Source: CAXBPY01 sp003455275 (GTDB taxonomy: Bacteria > Bacteroidota > Bacteroidia > Chitinophagales > UBA10324). From it: a stretch of 19,080 nt of DNA. Shown piece by piece: positions 9,062 through 16,726 of the stretch. Position 1 is the first letter of the stretch, and each line of letters starts with the position of its first letter. The position numbers and the translations under genes are program-made. The notes below the pieces were generated by a model that was not told where the DNA came from, searched no databases, and worked only from the letters and a program-made list of their open reading frames with translations. The stretch covers positions 1 to 19,080 of the forward strand of contig CAXBPY010000057.1 of NCBI GenBank assembly GCA_963977675.1, read 5' to 3'.

Positions 9062-9985
9062 TTAGTTTTTTATTGCTACTCGCAGTTTGGCACTTCTGGC
9101 TCTTGGGTTTTCTCTCACTTCATTTTCACTTGCAGTAATTGGTTTTTTATTGACCAATGTGAAAGGGCGGTTCGTGTTTCCGAAAAAATCCTTCTCCTCT
9201 TCACCGGATATATTGCCGGTCTTGAAAAAATTTTTCACCATACGGTCTTCGAGAGAGTGGTAGGTCAGTACTACCATTCTTCCTCCTTTGTTTAGCACAT
9301 CCGGGCTTTGTTTCAATAATTCTTCAAGCGATTGCAGTTCCTGGTTAACCTCCATTCGCAACGCCTGAAATACCTGCGCGAGGTAACGCAAGCGATTTCC
9401 GCGGATACAGCTCTCAATTCGTGATATAAATTCTGTTGTGGTTGAGAATGGAGAAGTAGTTCTTTCATTAATAATTTTCTCGGCGAGCGTTTTTGAATTG
9501 CGCACTTCGCCAAACTCACTGAAAACCTTCTGTAGCTTTTCCTGAGAATAAGAATTGACGATGTCAGCAGCTGTTATTTCTGACTGAGCATTCATACGCA
9601 TATCCAGGTTTCCTTCCCACCGAATAGAAAAACCGCGCTCTGCTGTGTCAATCTGATAAGAAGAGATGCCAAGGTCTGCCAATATTCCATCGTATCCATT
9701 GGATCCATTGGATACATCGGTATCATAGTACTTTAAGAAACGACGGATCTCTCTGAAATTCGAATAACTGAAAATGAGCCGATCGTCAGCCGGAACATTT
9801 TGCGCCGCGTCCTTATCCTGATCGAAAGCATAAAGCTTTCCGTTCTTATCTAACCGGGAGAGAATTTCTTTGCTATGACCTCCGCCGCCAAAAGTCACAT
9901 CAACATATTTCCCATTTGGCTTAATGTTCAATGCTTCCATACACTCGTTCAGCATAACCGGTTTATGATAGATTGATGTTGCCAT
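9062..9985 (-). CDS. rsmH: RsmH (MraW), 16S rRNA C1402 N4-methyltransferase
   Basis: SAM-dependent enzyme that methylates N4 of C1402 in 16S rRNA. It has the usual length of 307 residues. Motifs seen are the SAM loop VTFGGGGHS (residues 30-38), ILADLGISS (101-109), VFQALRMEVNQEL (205-217), YHSLEDR (242-248), and the basic C-terminal end NPRARSAKLR (293-302). A short glycine/asparagine-rich insert, VSNGSNGYDG (91-100), precedes the ILADLG motif and is encoded by a 9-bp tandem repeat. The ATG at 9985 lies inside the mraZ 3' end (23-nt overlap), so the two genes are almost certainly cotranscribed and perhaps translationally coupled. Confidence 0.97.
   Translation of the reverse strand: MATSIYHKPVMLNECMEALNIKPNGKYVDVTFGGGGHSKEILSRLDKNGKLYAFDQDKDAAQNVPADDRLIFSYSNFREIRRFLKYYDTDVSNGSNGYDGILADLGISSYQIDTAERGFSIRWEGNLDMRMNAQSEITAADIVNSYSQEKLQKVFSEFGEVRNSKTLAEKIINERTTSPFSTTTEFISRIESCIRGNRLRYLAQVFQALRMEVNQELQSLEELLKQSPDVLNKGGRMVVLTYHSLEDRMVKNFFKTGNISGEEEKDFFGNTNRPFTLVNKKPITASENEVRENPRARSAKLRVAIKN
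9694..9720. repeat. 9-bp tandem repeat inside rsmH
   Basis: ATCCATTGG occurs twice head to tail (9694-9702 and 9703-9711), followed by a degenerate third unit ATACATCGG matching at 7 of 9 positions. On the coding strand it gives the repeated Ser-Asn-Gly of the RsmH insert at residues 92-97. Being 9 bp, copy-number change would keep the frame. Confidence 0.85.
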
Positions 9986-10436
9986 TCACTTTTCCCATTA
10001 CCTGTTCTGAAAGTTTTACAAAGTCGCGCGGCTCTTCATCCATTTGCTGATGATATTGCTTCTTACTCCATACTTCAATCCGATTACTGTAAGCGAACAA
10101 CACAATTTCTTTTTCAATACCTGCATACTCAAGAAGGGGTTTTGGAATGAGAATGCGGTTGCTTGCATCCAGTTGAAGTTCTGTTGCACCGCGGAAGAAA
10201 TAACGGGCGAAGTCTCGATTGTCTTTCACATAAAGATTCAGCTTGTTCATTTCATGTGAAATGAGTTGCCATTCATTAAATGGATAGAGTGACAAGCATT
10301 TCTCAACACCGCGATTTATAACCAGCTTATCATGAGCGGCAGCAGGCAGTTGACGCTTTAGAGCAGCAGGAATCATTACTCTGCCCTTGGCATCTATATA
10401 GATTTCGTATTCCCCTATTAGCTGTGTTTGGCTCAT
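9963..10436 (-). CDS. mraZ: MraZ, transcriptional regulator of the dcw cluster
   Basis: DNA-binding protein with two SpoVT/AbrB-type domains, known in other bacteria to form a ring-shaped oligomer and repress its own operon. The 157 residues contain the two expected D-x-x-x-R motifs, DAKGR (15-19) and DASNR (90-94), each leading into a hydrophobic [VI]xIP segment (VMIP, ILIP). Length is normal for the family. It is the first gene of the leftward operon and overlaps rsmH by 23 nt. Direct GTGG repeats lie 27-50 nt upstream of its start, overlapping a -7-like element, which fits autoregulation. The ATG at 10436 leads straight into the first domain. Confidence 0.96.
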   Translation of the reverse strand: MSQTQLIGEYEIYIDAKGRVMIPAALKRQLPAAAHDKLVINRGVEKCLSLYPFNEWQLISHEMNKLNLYVKDNRDFARYFFRGATELQLDASNRILIPKPLLEYAGIEKEIVLFAYSNRIEVWSKKQYHQQMDEEPRDFVKLSEQVMGKVNGNINLS

Positions 10437-10454
10437 GAATTAATTGAACGAGGT

Positions 10455-10462
10455 CAAAAATA
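10455..10462 (-). promoter_or_regulatory. Possible -7 element of the mraZ promoter
   Basis: On the minus strand these bases read TATTTTTG, a match to the Bacteroidota -7 consensus TAnnTTTG. It would give a leader of roughly 10-12 nt before the mraZ ATG. No TTG is found 19-21 nt upstream; that space is filled by GTGG repeats. The element is therefore plausible, not secure. Confidence 0.45.
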
Positions 10463-10486
10463 ATCACATACTCCACATTTCACCAC
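10463..10486 (-). promoter_or_regulatory. Candidate MraZ operator (GTGG direct repeats)
   Basis: Read on the minus strand: GTGGT (10486-10482), 5 nt, GTGGA (10476-10472), 4 nt, GTGAT (10467-10463). Three similar pentamers thus sit about one helical turn apart, immediately upstream of the -7-like element of mraZ. MraZ of E. coli and of mycoplasmas is known to bind short direct repeats of this kind (TGGG-type and AAAGTG-type) upstream of mraZ. Assignment to this MraZ is inference. Confidence 0.55.
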
Positions 10487-10658
10487 TTTTTTCTACTATT
10501 TACTACAAGTCAAATAAAAATATGAATTTATATTTTGAATTTCAGCACTTTATGATTTAAACAATTTGATTGTTGATAGGAATTTTCAAATTCATAAAAC
10601 AAGAATCCTTGAAAATTATCAATAGAAATTCAATGAAATTTTGATAAAAATTTTTTCA

Positions 10659-10703
10659 GTGGGAAAATATTTTCTGTAGTGGTTTCAGAGGGAGAAAAGT
10701 GGA
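10659..10703 (+). promoter_or_regulatory. Second GTGG triplet at exact 20-bp spacing
   Basis: GTGGG (10659-10663), GTGGT (10679-10683) and GTGGA (10699-10703) occur in the same orientation at exactly 20-bp intervals, two helical turns. They resemble the pentamers next to mraZ, on the opposite strand and about 200 bp away. They could form an extended MraZ site or belong to another regulator. No supporting promoter element is seen beside them. Confidence 0.35.
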
Positions 10704-10835
10704 GATGAATTTTAAGTTTCATTTCCGCAGATGCACGAATTGTTACATCTTAATTTTTATTAGAATTGATTTCATGAAAAAAATTTTTCTGACTAAACAC
10801 TTCAAGTTATAAAGCAGGGAAATAAAATTTCCTCT

Positions 10836-10866
10836 TTGAACAATAAATACTCTTCGATTAAGTTTG
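10836..10866 (+). promoter_or_regulatory. Bacteroidota-type promoter for the DUF2723 gene
   Basis: TTG at 10836-10838 (within CTCTTTGAAC) is followed by 20 nt and then TAAGTTTG (10859-10866), matching the -33 TTG / -7 TAnnTTTG consensus of the primary sigma factor in this phylum. Transcription would start near 10870-10873, leaving a leader of about 13-16 nt before the ATG at 10886. The spacing is the same as in the promoter in front of the SAM riboswitch. Confidence 0.75.
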
Positions 10867-10885
10867 ACCACTTTCAAAAATCAAT

Positions 10886-13800
10886 ATGACGCTATACAAT
10901 AAGATAAACAACGCCGTAGGATGGCTGGTGTTTTTACTTTCATTTCTTGTTTATTATTTAACTGCCGAACCTACTGGTAGCTTTTGGGACTGCGGTGAAT
11001 TCGTGAGTTGTGCATATAAGTTACAGGTTGCCCACTCGCCTGGTGCACCATTGTTTCTCATGATTGCAAGGTTGTTTACTCTATTCGCAAGCGGCCCAGA
11101 TCATGTTGCCTTCTGTGTGAATATAATGAGCAACATTATGGGTGGTCTGACAGGATTGTTTTTATTCTGGACCATTACAGCTATGGCTCGCAAACTGACA
11201 ACTGCAAAAGAAAGTGATATGAGTTTTGACCAAATTATTGCTGTTGTTGCTTCAGGTTTTGTAGGGGCAATGGCTTGCACTTTCACAGATTCAAATTGGT
11301 TCTCTGCGGTAGAAGGTGAGGTATATGCTTCTTCTGCTTTTTTCACAGCGCTTGTTACTTGGGCGATTTTCAAGTGGGATAATGTAGCCGATGAAAAATA
11401 CGCCGACCGGTGGATTGTTTTTATTGGTTACATGATGGGACTTTCCATTGGTGTTCACTTACTAAATCTTCTTACAATTCCTGCTCTTGTTTTTGTTGTG
11501 TATTTCCGCAAAGCAAAAACAGTTAACAACTGGGGAATACTAAAAACATTTTTGATTTCATGCGGCATTCTTGGATTTGTTCAATATGGAATTATTCCAG
11601 GAATACCTGACATCGGTACTGACTTCGACATCTTTTTTGTAAACACGCTTAACCTTCCATTCAATACAGGAATCATAGTGTGGTTCATCATTATCGCTGC
11701 CATTTTATTTTTCACCTACAGATATTCAAAACAAAAAGCTCTTCCATGGCTGCACACAGCAGTAATGACTGTGATCGTGATAATTATTGGTTATTCATCT
11801 TATACCATGGTTCTCATTCGGGCCAATGCAAATCCCAGCATTAACATGAGCCGCCCAAGCAATTTTCTGAACCTGGTTTCTTATCTGGATCGTGAACAAT
11901 ATGGTGACCGCCCGCTTTTTTACGGGCAATATTTCACTGCAAAAATTACAAGACAAGATCAGATTGACTGGAAGAGTGGTGAAATGAAATACTGGAAAGG
12001 CGATAAGAAATATGAAGAGCTGGGCCGCAAGCCAATCATCAATTATGACCCCGCCGATGAAACAATTTTCCCCCGCATATTCGATAATGATGATCCTTCA
12101 CATGTAAGTTTTTATAAAGAGTGGCTGAATCTGGGTGATAATGACAAACCGAATTTCAGCGATAACATGGGATTCTTTTTTTCCTACCAATGTTATTATA
12201 TGTATTGGAGATATTTCATGTGGAATTTTGCAGGAAGGCAAAATGATATGCAGGGTTTGAATAATGATTATGAGCATGGAAACTGGATGAGCGGAATAAC
12301 GCCGGTAGATGAAGCGATGCTTGGCCCGCAAAAAGATTTACCGGATTACCTGGCAGATAACAAAGCGAGAAACAAGTTTTATTTCATTCCGCTAATCATT
12401 GGTTTAATAGGAATGTTTTTTCATTTCAAAAGAGATAAACATGATGCGAGTGTAGTAATGCTTCTGTTTTTCTTTACAGGGCTGGCGATAGTGCTTTATC
12501 TGAATCAAACACCTCTTCAGCCGCGCGAGCGTGATTACGCTTATGCAGGAAGTTTCTATGCATTTTGTATTTGGATTGGATTTGGCGTAATGGCTGTTTA
12601 CGAATTTATGAAAAAGAGAATGAGTCCAAAAATGGCAGCACTCGCCGGGTTTATTATTTGCGTGTCTGCGCCTGCAATTATGGGAGCGCAAGGATGGGAT
12701 GATCATAACAGAAGCAATCGTTATACTGCCCGCGACATGGGAATAAATTATTTAGAGAGTTGTCCAAAAAATGCAATTCTGTTTACTCAAGGAGATAACG
12801 ATACTTACCCGCTCTGGTATGCACAGGAGACTGAAGGTATTCGACCAGATGTACGGATCATCAATCTCAGTTTACTTGGCGTGGACTGGTATATTGATAA
12901 TTTGAAAAGAAAAATTAATGAAAGCGATCCACTGCCAATTGATATCGCTTCAGAAGTTTATCGCGGATCTAATCACGATATCACACGCTATAATCCCAAC
13001 ACCGATGTTGACCCCAATCAGTATTATGATGCAAAACAGGTCATTCGATTCATGTGCGACCCTTCTAAAAAAGGAACTTATGGCGATGGCGAATCCGAAA
13101 ATTTCCTTCCTACAAAAAAACTATCGATACCGGTTGACAAAGAATATGTGTTAAAGAACAATGTTGTTCAGCTAAAAGACTCCGCAAAAATCCCATCTAA
13201 AATTGAATGGACGCTTAATAAATCATCCTTGATGAAACCTGATTTGATGGTGCTTGACATCATTGCAACTACCAATTGGAAAAGACCAGTGTGTTTTGCT
13301 ATTTCTTCCAGTCAGGATAATTTTCTTGGGCTTTCAGATTATATGCAGCAATATGGTTTGATCTATCGCCTTACTCCTGTGAAACGCGAGGATAAAGACA
13401 AAGACGGATTGCCGGGTTCTGTTCGGACGGATATCATGTATGATAATATCATGCACAAATTCCAGTGGGGAGGAGTAGATAAGTATGATGTTTATCTTGA
13501 TGAGAATATTCTTCGAATGGTTACAAACCTCCGAAGCAATTTCGCAAGGCTTTCTTCTAAATTGATTGAAGAAGGCGATACAGCAAAAGCAATTGAAGTA
13601 CTTGATTACTCAATGAAAGCTCTTCCTGAAAAAAACATACCGCTCACCTCATCAGTTTTGCCCATTGCTAATTCATATCTGAAAGCTGGTGCATCCGATA
13701 AAGCGAAAGCAATTGCCGAAAAACTTTTCAATATTTACTATAAAAATATTTTGTATTTCACCAGCCTGTCTGATCACTTACAAGGATTTTATCAGCGAGA

Positions 13801-13948
13801 TATTAATGAAGCTATTGTTGTTTTCTATCAGATTCAGGCAATGTCACAGACTGCAAAATGGGATGATCTGGAGAAAAAAGTTGGCCCTGCATTTAATCAG
13901 TTCAAAGATTTATATGACAATGGAAAAGAAAATGACAGTGAAGATTAG
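10886..13948 (+). CDS. DUF2723 / TMEM260-like membrane protein, probable protein O-glycosyltransferase
   Basis: A 1020-residue protein with an N-terminal half of many membrane segments and a soluble C-terminal part. The family hallmark lies at the start: AEPTGSFWDCGEF (residues 27-39) and HSPGAP (50-55), with an acidic pair in the first periplasmic loop as in GT-C glycosyltransferases. Further conserved segments are NQTPLQPRERDYAYAG (540-555) and FTQGDNDTYPLWYAQE (633-648). The C-terminus after about residue 880 looks helical and TPR-like. The family includes human TMEM260, an O-mannosyltransferase; bacterial members are linked by homology to the general O-glycosylation of secreted proteins in Bacteroidota. 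That role here is inference and the substrate is unknown. The gene has its own promoter and ends just before a strong terminator. Confidence 0.88.
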   Translation: MTLYNKINNAVGWLVFLLSFLVYYLTAEPTGSFWDCGEFVSCAYKLQVAHSPGAPLFLMIARLFTLFASGPDHVAFCVNIMSNIMGGLTGLFLFWTITAMARKLTTAKESDMSFDQIIAVVASGFVGAMACTFTDSNWFSAVEGEVYASSAFFTALVTWAIFKWDNVADEKYADRWIVFIGYMMGLSIGVHLLNLLTIPALVFVVYFRKAKTVNNWGILKTFLISCGILGFVQYGIIPGIPDIGTDFDIFFVNTLNLPFNTGIIVWFIIIAAILFFTYRYSKQKALPWLHTAVMTVIVIIIGYSSYTMVLIRANANPSINMSRPSNFLNLVSYLDREQYGDRPLFYGQYFTAKITRQDQIDWKSGEMKYWKGDKKYEELGRKPIINYDPADETIFPRIFDNDDPSHVSFYKEWLNLGDNDKPNFSDNMGFFFSYQCYYMYWRYFMWNFAGRQNDMQGLNNDYEHGNWMSGITPVDEAMLGPQKDLPDYLADNKARNKFYFIPLIIGLIGMFFHFKRDKHDASVVMLLFFFTGLAIVLYLNQTPLQPRERDYAYAGSFYAFCIWIGFGVMAVYEFMKKRMSPKMAALAGFIICVSAPAIMGAQGWDDHNRSNRYTARDMGINYLESCPKNAILFTQGDNDTYPLWYAQETEGIRPDVRIINLSLLGVDWYIDNLKRKINESDPLPIDIASEVYRGSNHDITRYNPNTDVDPNQYYDAKQVIRFMCDPSKKGTYGDGESENFLPTKKLSIPVDKEYVLKNNVVQLKDSAKIPSKIEWTLNKSSLMKPDLMVLDIIATTNWKRPVCFAISSSQDNFLGLSDYMQQYGLIYRLTPVKREDKDKDGLPGSVRTDIMYDNIMHKFQWGGVDKYDVYLDENILRMVTNLRSNFARLSSKLIEEGDTAKAIEVLDYSMKALPEKNIPLTSSVLPIANSYLKAGASDKAKAIAEKLFNIYYKNILYFTSLSDHLQGFYQRDINEAIVVFYQIQAMSQTAKWDDLEKKVGPAFNQFKDLYDNGKENDSED

Positions 13949-13984
13949 TGATCGGTCTATTTAACTTTTGTGAATCATTTACAT

Positions 13985-14020
13985 TCGCCCTTATCATTCA
14001 TGGTAAGGGCGATTTTTTTT
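13985..14020 (+). terminator. Rho-independent terminator after the DUF2723 gene, overlapping the next gene's start
   Basis: CGCCCTTA (13986-13993) pairs perfectly with TAAGGGCG (14004-14011). The stem can extend by T-A outside and by a G-T and a C-G pair inside, closing a loop of about 6 nt, and is followed by eight T (14013-14020). It lies 37 nt after the DUF2723 stop. It contains the ATG at 14000 of the following lipoprotein gene, and its T-run encodes part of that gene's signal peptide. Confidence 0.9.
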
Positions 14021-15232
14021 CTTAAAAATTTTCTTTCATTTTTTCTTTTCATCATAGCTTGTTATTCGTGCAAGCCGATTTATGATTTACGCCATCTGGA
14101 TCTAGCAGCTCAATACAATCCGATACAAACTTTATTGTTTGCTCATACTGCAGTGTTTCCGGTTTCAGCAGACTCAGTAACCCTTGTAATCGATGTACCG
14201 GCCGCTCAGAATAATTTTCAGTTGAAGAAATTAACTTTTGTTGCCAGCCTGAAGTTTTACGCAGGCATACAAAATTTGTATGCCAAAGACAGCTCTGAAA
14301 AAACTATCAGCATTAGCCCTTCATTTTTATCTTATCATTTTGAAATTCCTATTTCTTTAAAATCAGGTGAAAACGAAATCATTCATTTCACTCTGGTTGA
14401 AACTTCATCACTCAAATCGATACAGAAAATAATTCCAGTCGAAAACAGTTATGGATCCTTGCCTAAAATTTATCCCTTGATTGCAGGGACAAACGAAAAA
14501 TATATTCTTCCCTATGCTAATGAAAACACAATCTTTCAATTCAGAAATCAAACCGGAACTGATACTTTCCGAATTTCATTTTACAAATTTTCATTTCACC
14601 TGGCGGCTCCAACATTTTTTTCGTACCAGCCACAGCAGTTTCCTGAAAAGGTAGATACGGTTTATGTAATTACTTCAAATGAAAATTTTAACCTGAGCAA
14701 CGAAGGTCTTTACTGGATTGTTTCATCAAAAAACCCTTCTCAGAATTTTTGTCTCCTTGGCGTTAGAAATGATTTTCCCTCAGTCAGTAGTTTGGAGAAT
14801 CTGGCTAAATGCCTGAGATATATTACCAAGAATGATGAATATGATTACATCAATGAAAAAAACCTGAAAGAACGAGTCGATAGTTTCTGGCTGGAAAAAA
14901 GCGGAACAATGGATCATGCAAAAGATATGATTCGCCGCTATTACACCCGGGTTCAGTTTGCGAATGAATTCTTCACTACCTACCAGGAAGGATGGCAAAC
15001 AGATAAAGGTTTGGTCTATATAATCTATGGTCCTCCTGATGAAGTTTATTTTGACCGGGATGCTGAGTGGTGGGGTTATCGGTCGCGTGGAAACCGCTCT
15101 GCCCTTCGTTTTAAATTTGTAAGAGAAGAAAATCCATATCATGCTGATTCATGGATACTCATGCGAAACCCAAACTATTTTGATTCATGGAACAGGCAGG
15201 GATATGCATGGCGGCATGGACTTGCAGACTAA
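14000..15232 (+). CDS. GWxTD-domain lipoprotein of unknown function
   Basis: From the ATG the protein has 410 residues. It begins with a positive residue and a long hydrophobic stretch ending FFLFIIAC, where IIAC fits a lipobox with Cys21 as lipidation site; a membrane-anchored, periplasm-facing lipoprotein is likely. The middle is beta-rich with no recognised domain. The C-terminal part carries EGWQTDKGLVYIIYGPPDEV, the signature of the GWxTD domain (GWQTD at residues 331-335), a family of unknown function common in Bacteroidota and Acidobacteria. The start is uncertain. The ATG lies in a terminator hairpin; an in-frame GTG at 13970 would add ten residues and lies upstream of the hairpin. 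No promoter with correct spacing is seen, so expression may depend on read-through. Confidence 0.85.
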   Translation: MVRAIFFLKNFLSFFLFIIACYSCKPIYDLRHLDLAAQYNPIQTLLFAHTAVFPVSADSVTLVIDVPAAQNNFQLKKLTFVASLKFYAGIQNLYAKDSSEKTISISPSFLSYHFEIPISLKSGENEIIHFTLVETSSLKSIQKIIPVENSYGSLPKIYPLIAGTNEKYILPYANENTIFQFRNQTGTDTFRISFYKFSFHLAAPTFFSYQPQQFPEKVDTVYVITSNENFNLSNEGLYWIVSSKNPSQNFCLLGVRNDFPSVSSLENLAKCLRYITKNDEYDYINEKNLKERVDSFWLEKSGTMDHAKDMIRRYYTRVQFANEFFTTYQEGWQTDKGLVYIIYGPPDEVYFDRDAEWWGYRSRGNRSALRFKFVREENPYHADSWILMRNPNYFDSWNRQGYAWRHGLAD

Positions 15233-15320
15233 GCAAGCACACTTCAACTCAAGAATATTATTGTCTTCCGGACTACTTTTTAATTCACATTCCGGTAAAA
15301 ATTTACTCCGGTACAAAAAA

Positions 15321-15328
15321 TATTTTTG
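15321..15328 (+). promoter_or_regulatory. Possible -7 element upstream of the aldehyde dehydrogenase gene
   Basis: TATTTTTG matches TAnnTTTG and would give a leader of about 35 nt, nearly all A-rich (including ten A at 15341-15350), before the ATG at 15371. No TTG is present 19-21 nt upstream. Just upstream lies a weak hairpin (CCGGTAAA at 15292-15299 with TTTACTCCGG at 15302-15311) without a proper T-run. Both calls are tentative. Confidence 0.35.
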
Positions 15329-15370
15329 AGCCTGATAATTAAAAAAAAAATAAGCAGACAGAAAAAGAAA

Positions 15371-16726
15371 ATGATATCCAGCATAAATCCATTTGACGGA
15401 AAACTCCTCGCTGAATTTTCTGCACTTACACCTGAAGAGTTGAACAAAAAAATTTCAGATGCGGGTGAAGCCTTTCGTTCATGGCGAAACAGTTCATTCC
15501 AAAATAGAAAAATCTTAATGCTGAAGCTCAGTGAAATTCTTCATGATAAAAAGGATGAACTCTCGCGAATTGCAACACTTGAAATGGGAAAACTTTTCAT
15601 TGAATCAGGATTGGAAATTGAAAAGTGTTCGCGCCTCTGTAAATATTATGGAGAAAATGCCGAACAATTTTTAGCTGATGAAACAATTGAGACCGAAGCC
15701 GAAAAAAGTTTTATCCATTATGAACCCATGGGAGTTATTCTCGGAGTGATGCCCTGGAATTTTCCATACTGGCAGGTACTTCGGTTTGCCGTTCCCGCAA
15801 TCATGGCAGGAAATGTTTGTTTGTTAAAACACGCCTCCAATGTTCCGCAATGTGCGGTTTTAATTGAAGAATTATTTACTGAAGTAGGATTTCCTCCGGC
15901 CGTTTTTCAAACTTTGATGATTGACTCTTCATCAGTAGAAAAAATTATTTCTCATCATTTAGTAAAAGGAATTTCGCTCACCGGAAGTGAACATGCCGGA
16001 AGTTCAGTTGCATCACTCGCCGGAAAACAGATTAAGAAAACCGTGCTTGAGCTCGGCGGAAGCGATCCCTTTATTGTATTGCATGATGCAGAAATAAATT
16101 TTGCCGTTAAAAATGCGGTAAGCTCTCGCCTTGGAAACAACGGGCAGAGTTGCATTGCAGCTAAGAGGTTTATTGTTTCAGAAAAAATTGTTGATGAATT
16201 CACAGATAAGCTGAAAGAAAAATTTCTTTCACTTCAATCGGGCAATCCGATCAATAAAAAAACTCAGGTGTCAGTGATGGCGCGGGAAGATCTGGCAGTT
16301 GAACTGGAAATGCAGGTTAATAAATCTATTGATAAAGGAGCTCAGATTATTTGCGGTGGCCGTCGTGAGGCTGCATTCTTTCAACCAACAATTCTGGTAA
16401 AGGTGAAACCTGGAATGCCGGCATTCGATGAAGAACTCTTTGGACCGGTGGCTGCTATTATTTCTTTCACCACCGAAGAAGAAGCCATTCGACTCGCGAA
16501 CAATTCTCAATTCGGGCTCGGCGGTTCAGTGTGGACGAAGGATGTCGCGCGCGGAATTAGCCTGGCGAAACAAGTTGAATGCGGTTCGGTGTATGTAAAT
16601 ACGCTGATGAAATCAGATCAAAGAATGCCTTTCGGCGGAATAAAAAAATCAGGTTATGGCCGCGAGTTGAGTTTGCATGGCATCCGCGAATTCGTGAATG
16701 TAAAAAGTGTGATGGTGAATTCGTGA
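15371..16726 (+). CDS. Aldehyde dehydrogenase, succinate-semialdehyde type (Sad/YneI-like)
   Basis: NAD(P)-dependent oxidation of an aldehyde, most likely succinate semialdehyde, to the acid in the cytoplasm. The 451 residues carry the full catalytic set: PWNFPYWQ with Asn130, LKHASNVP with Lys153, LTGSEHAG (203-210), ELGGSDPF with Glu227, and NNGQSCIAAKRF with the nucleophile Cys261. The pattern MPWNFP...QVLR...LLKHASN...LELGGSDPFIVL resembles, from memory, E. coli Sad (YneI) more than GabD; substrate is therefore inferred. An in-frame TTG at 15326 would add 15 lysine-rich residues, but the ATG at 15371 gives MISSINPFDG, the usual family start. The stop overlaps the left arm of an inverted repeat that fills the spacer to purK. 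Confidence 0.9.
   Translation: MISSINPFDGKLLAEFSALTPEELNKKISDAGEAFRSWRNSSFQNRKILMLKLSEILHDKKDELSRIATLEMGKLFIESGLEIEKCSRLCKYYGENAEQFLADETIETEAEKSFIHYEPMGVILGVMPWNFPYWQVLRFAVPAIMAGNVCLLKHASNVPQCAVLIEELFTEVGFPPAVFQTLMIDSSSVEKIISHHLVKGISLTGSEHAGSSVASLAGKQIKKTVLELGGSDPFIVLHDAEINFAVKNAVSSRLGNNGQSCIAAKRFIVSEKIVDEFTDKLKEKFLSLQSGNPINKKTQVSVMAREDLAVELEMQVNKSIDKGAQIICGGRREAAFFQPTILVKVKPGMPAFDEELFGPVAAIISFTTEEEAIRLANNSQFGLGGSVWTKDVARGISLAKQVECGSVYVNTLMKSDQRMPFGGIKKSGYGRELSLHGIREFVNVKSVMVNS

Larger units (their letters stand above)
10437..10885. other. Divergent intergenic region between mraZ and the DUF2723 gene
   Basis: These 449 bp carry no gene that I can support. They are very AT-rich. Besides the promoter and GTGG elements listed separately, I see a perfect 9-bp inverted repeat (AATTTTCAA at 10581-10589 with TTGAAAATT at 10609-10617), directly followed by TTATCAA (10616-10622) with TTGATAA (10641-10647), and a 12-bp palindrome GAAAATATTTTC (10663-10674). 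In DNA of this composition such short AT palindromes may be chance. Confidence 0.6.

Noticed and set aside
10663..10674. Palindrome GAAAATATTTTC in the divergent region.
   Set aside because: A 12-bp A/T palindrome in very AT-rich DNA is expected by chance; no paired copy or promoter is beside it.
13962..13970. TAACTTTTG as a -7 element for the GWxTD gene.
   Set aside because: The gap between TA and TTTG is 3 nt instead of 2, and any transcript from it would pass straight into the terminator at 13985-14020.
15326..15370. A TTG start at 15326 for the aldehyde dehydrogenase.
   Set aside because: It would add 15 lysine-rich residues encoded by an A-rich leader; the ATG at 15371 gives the normal family N-terminus.
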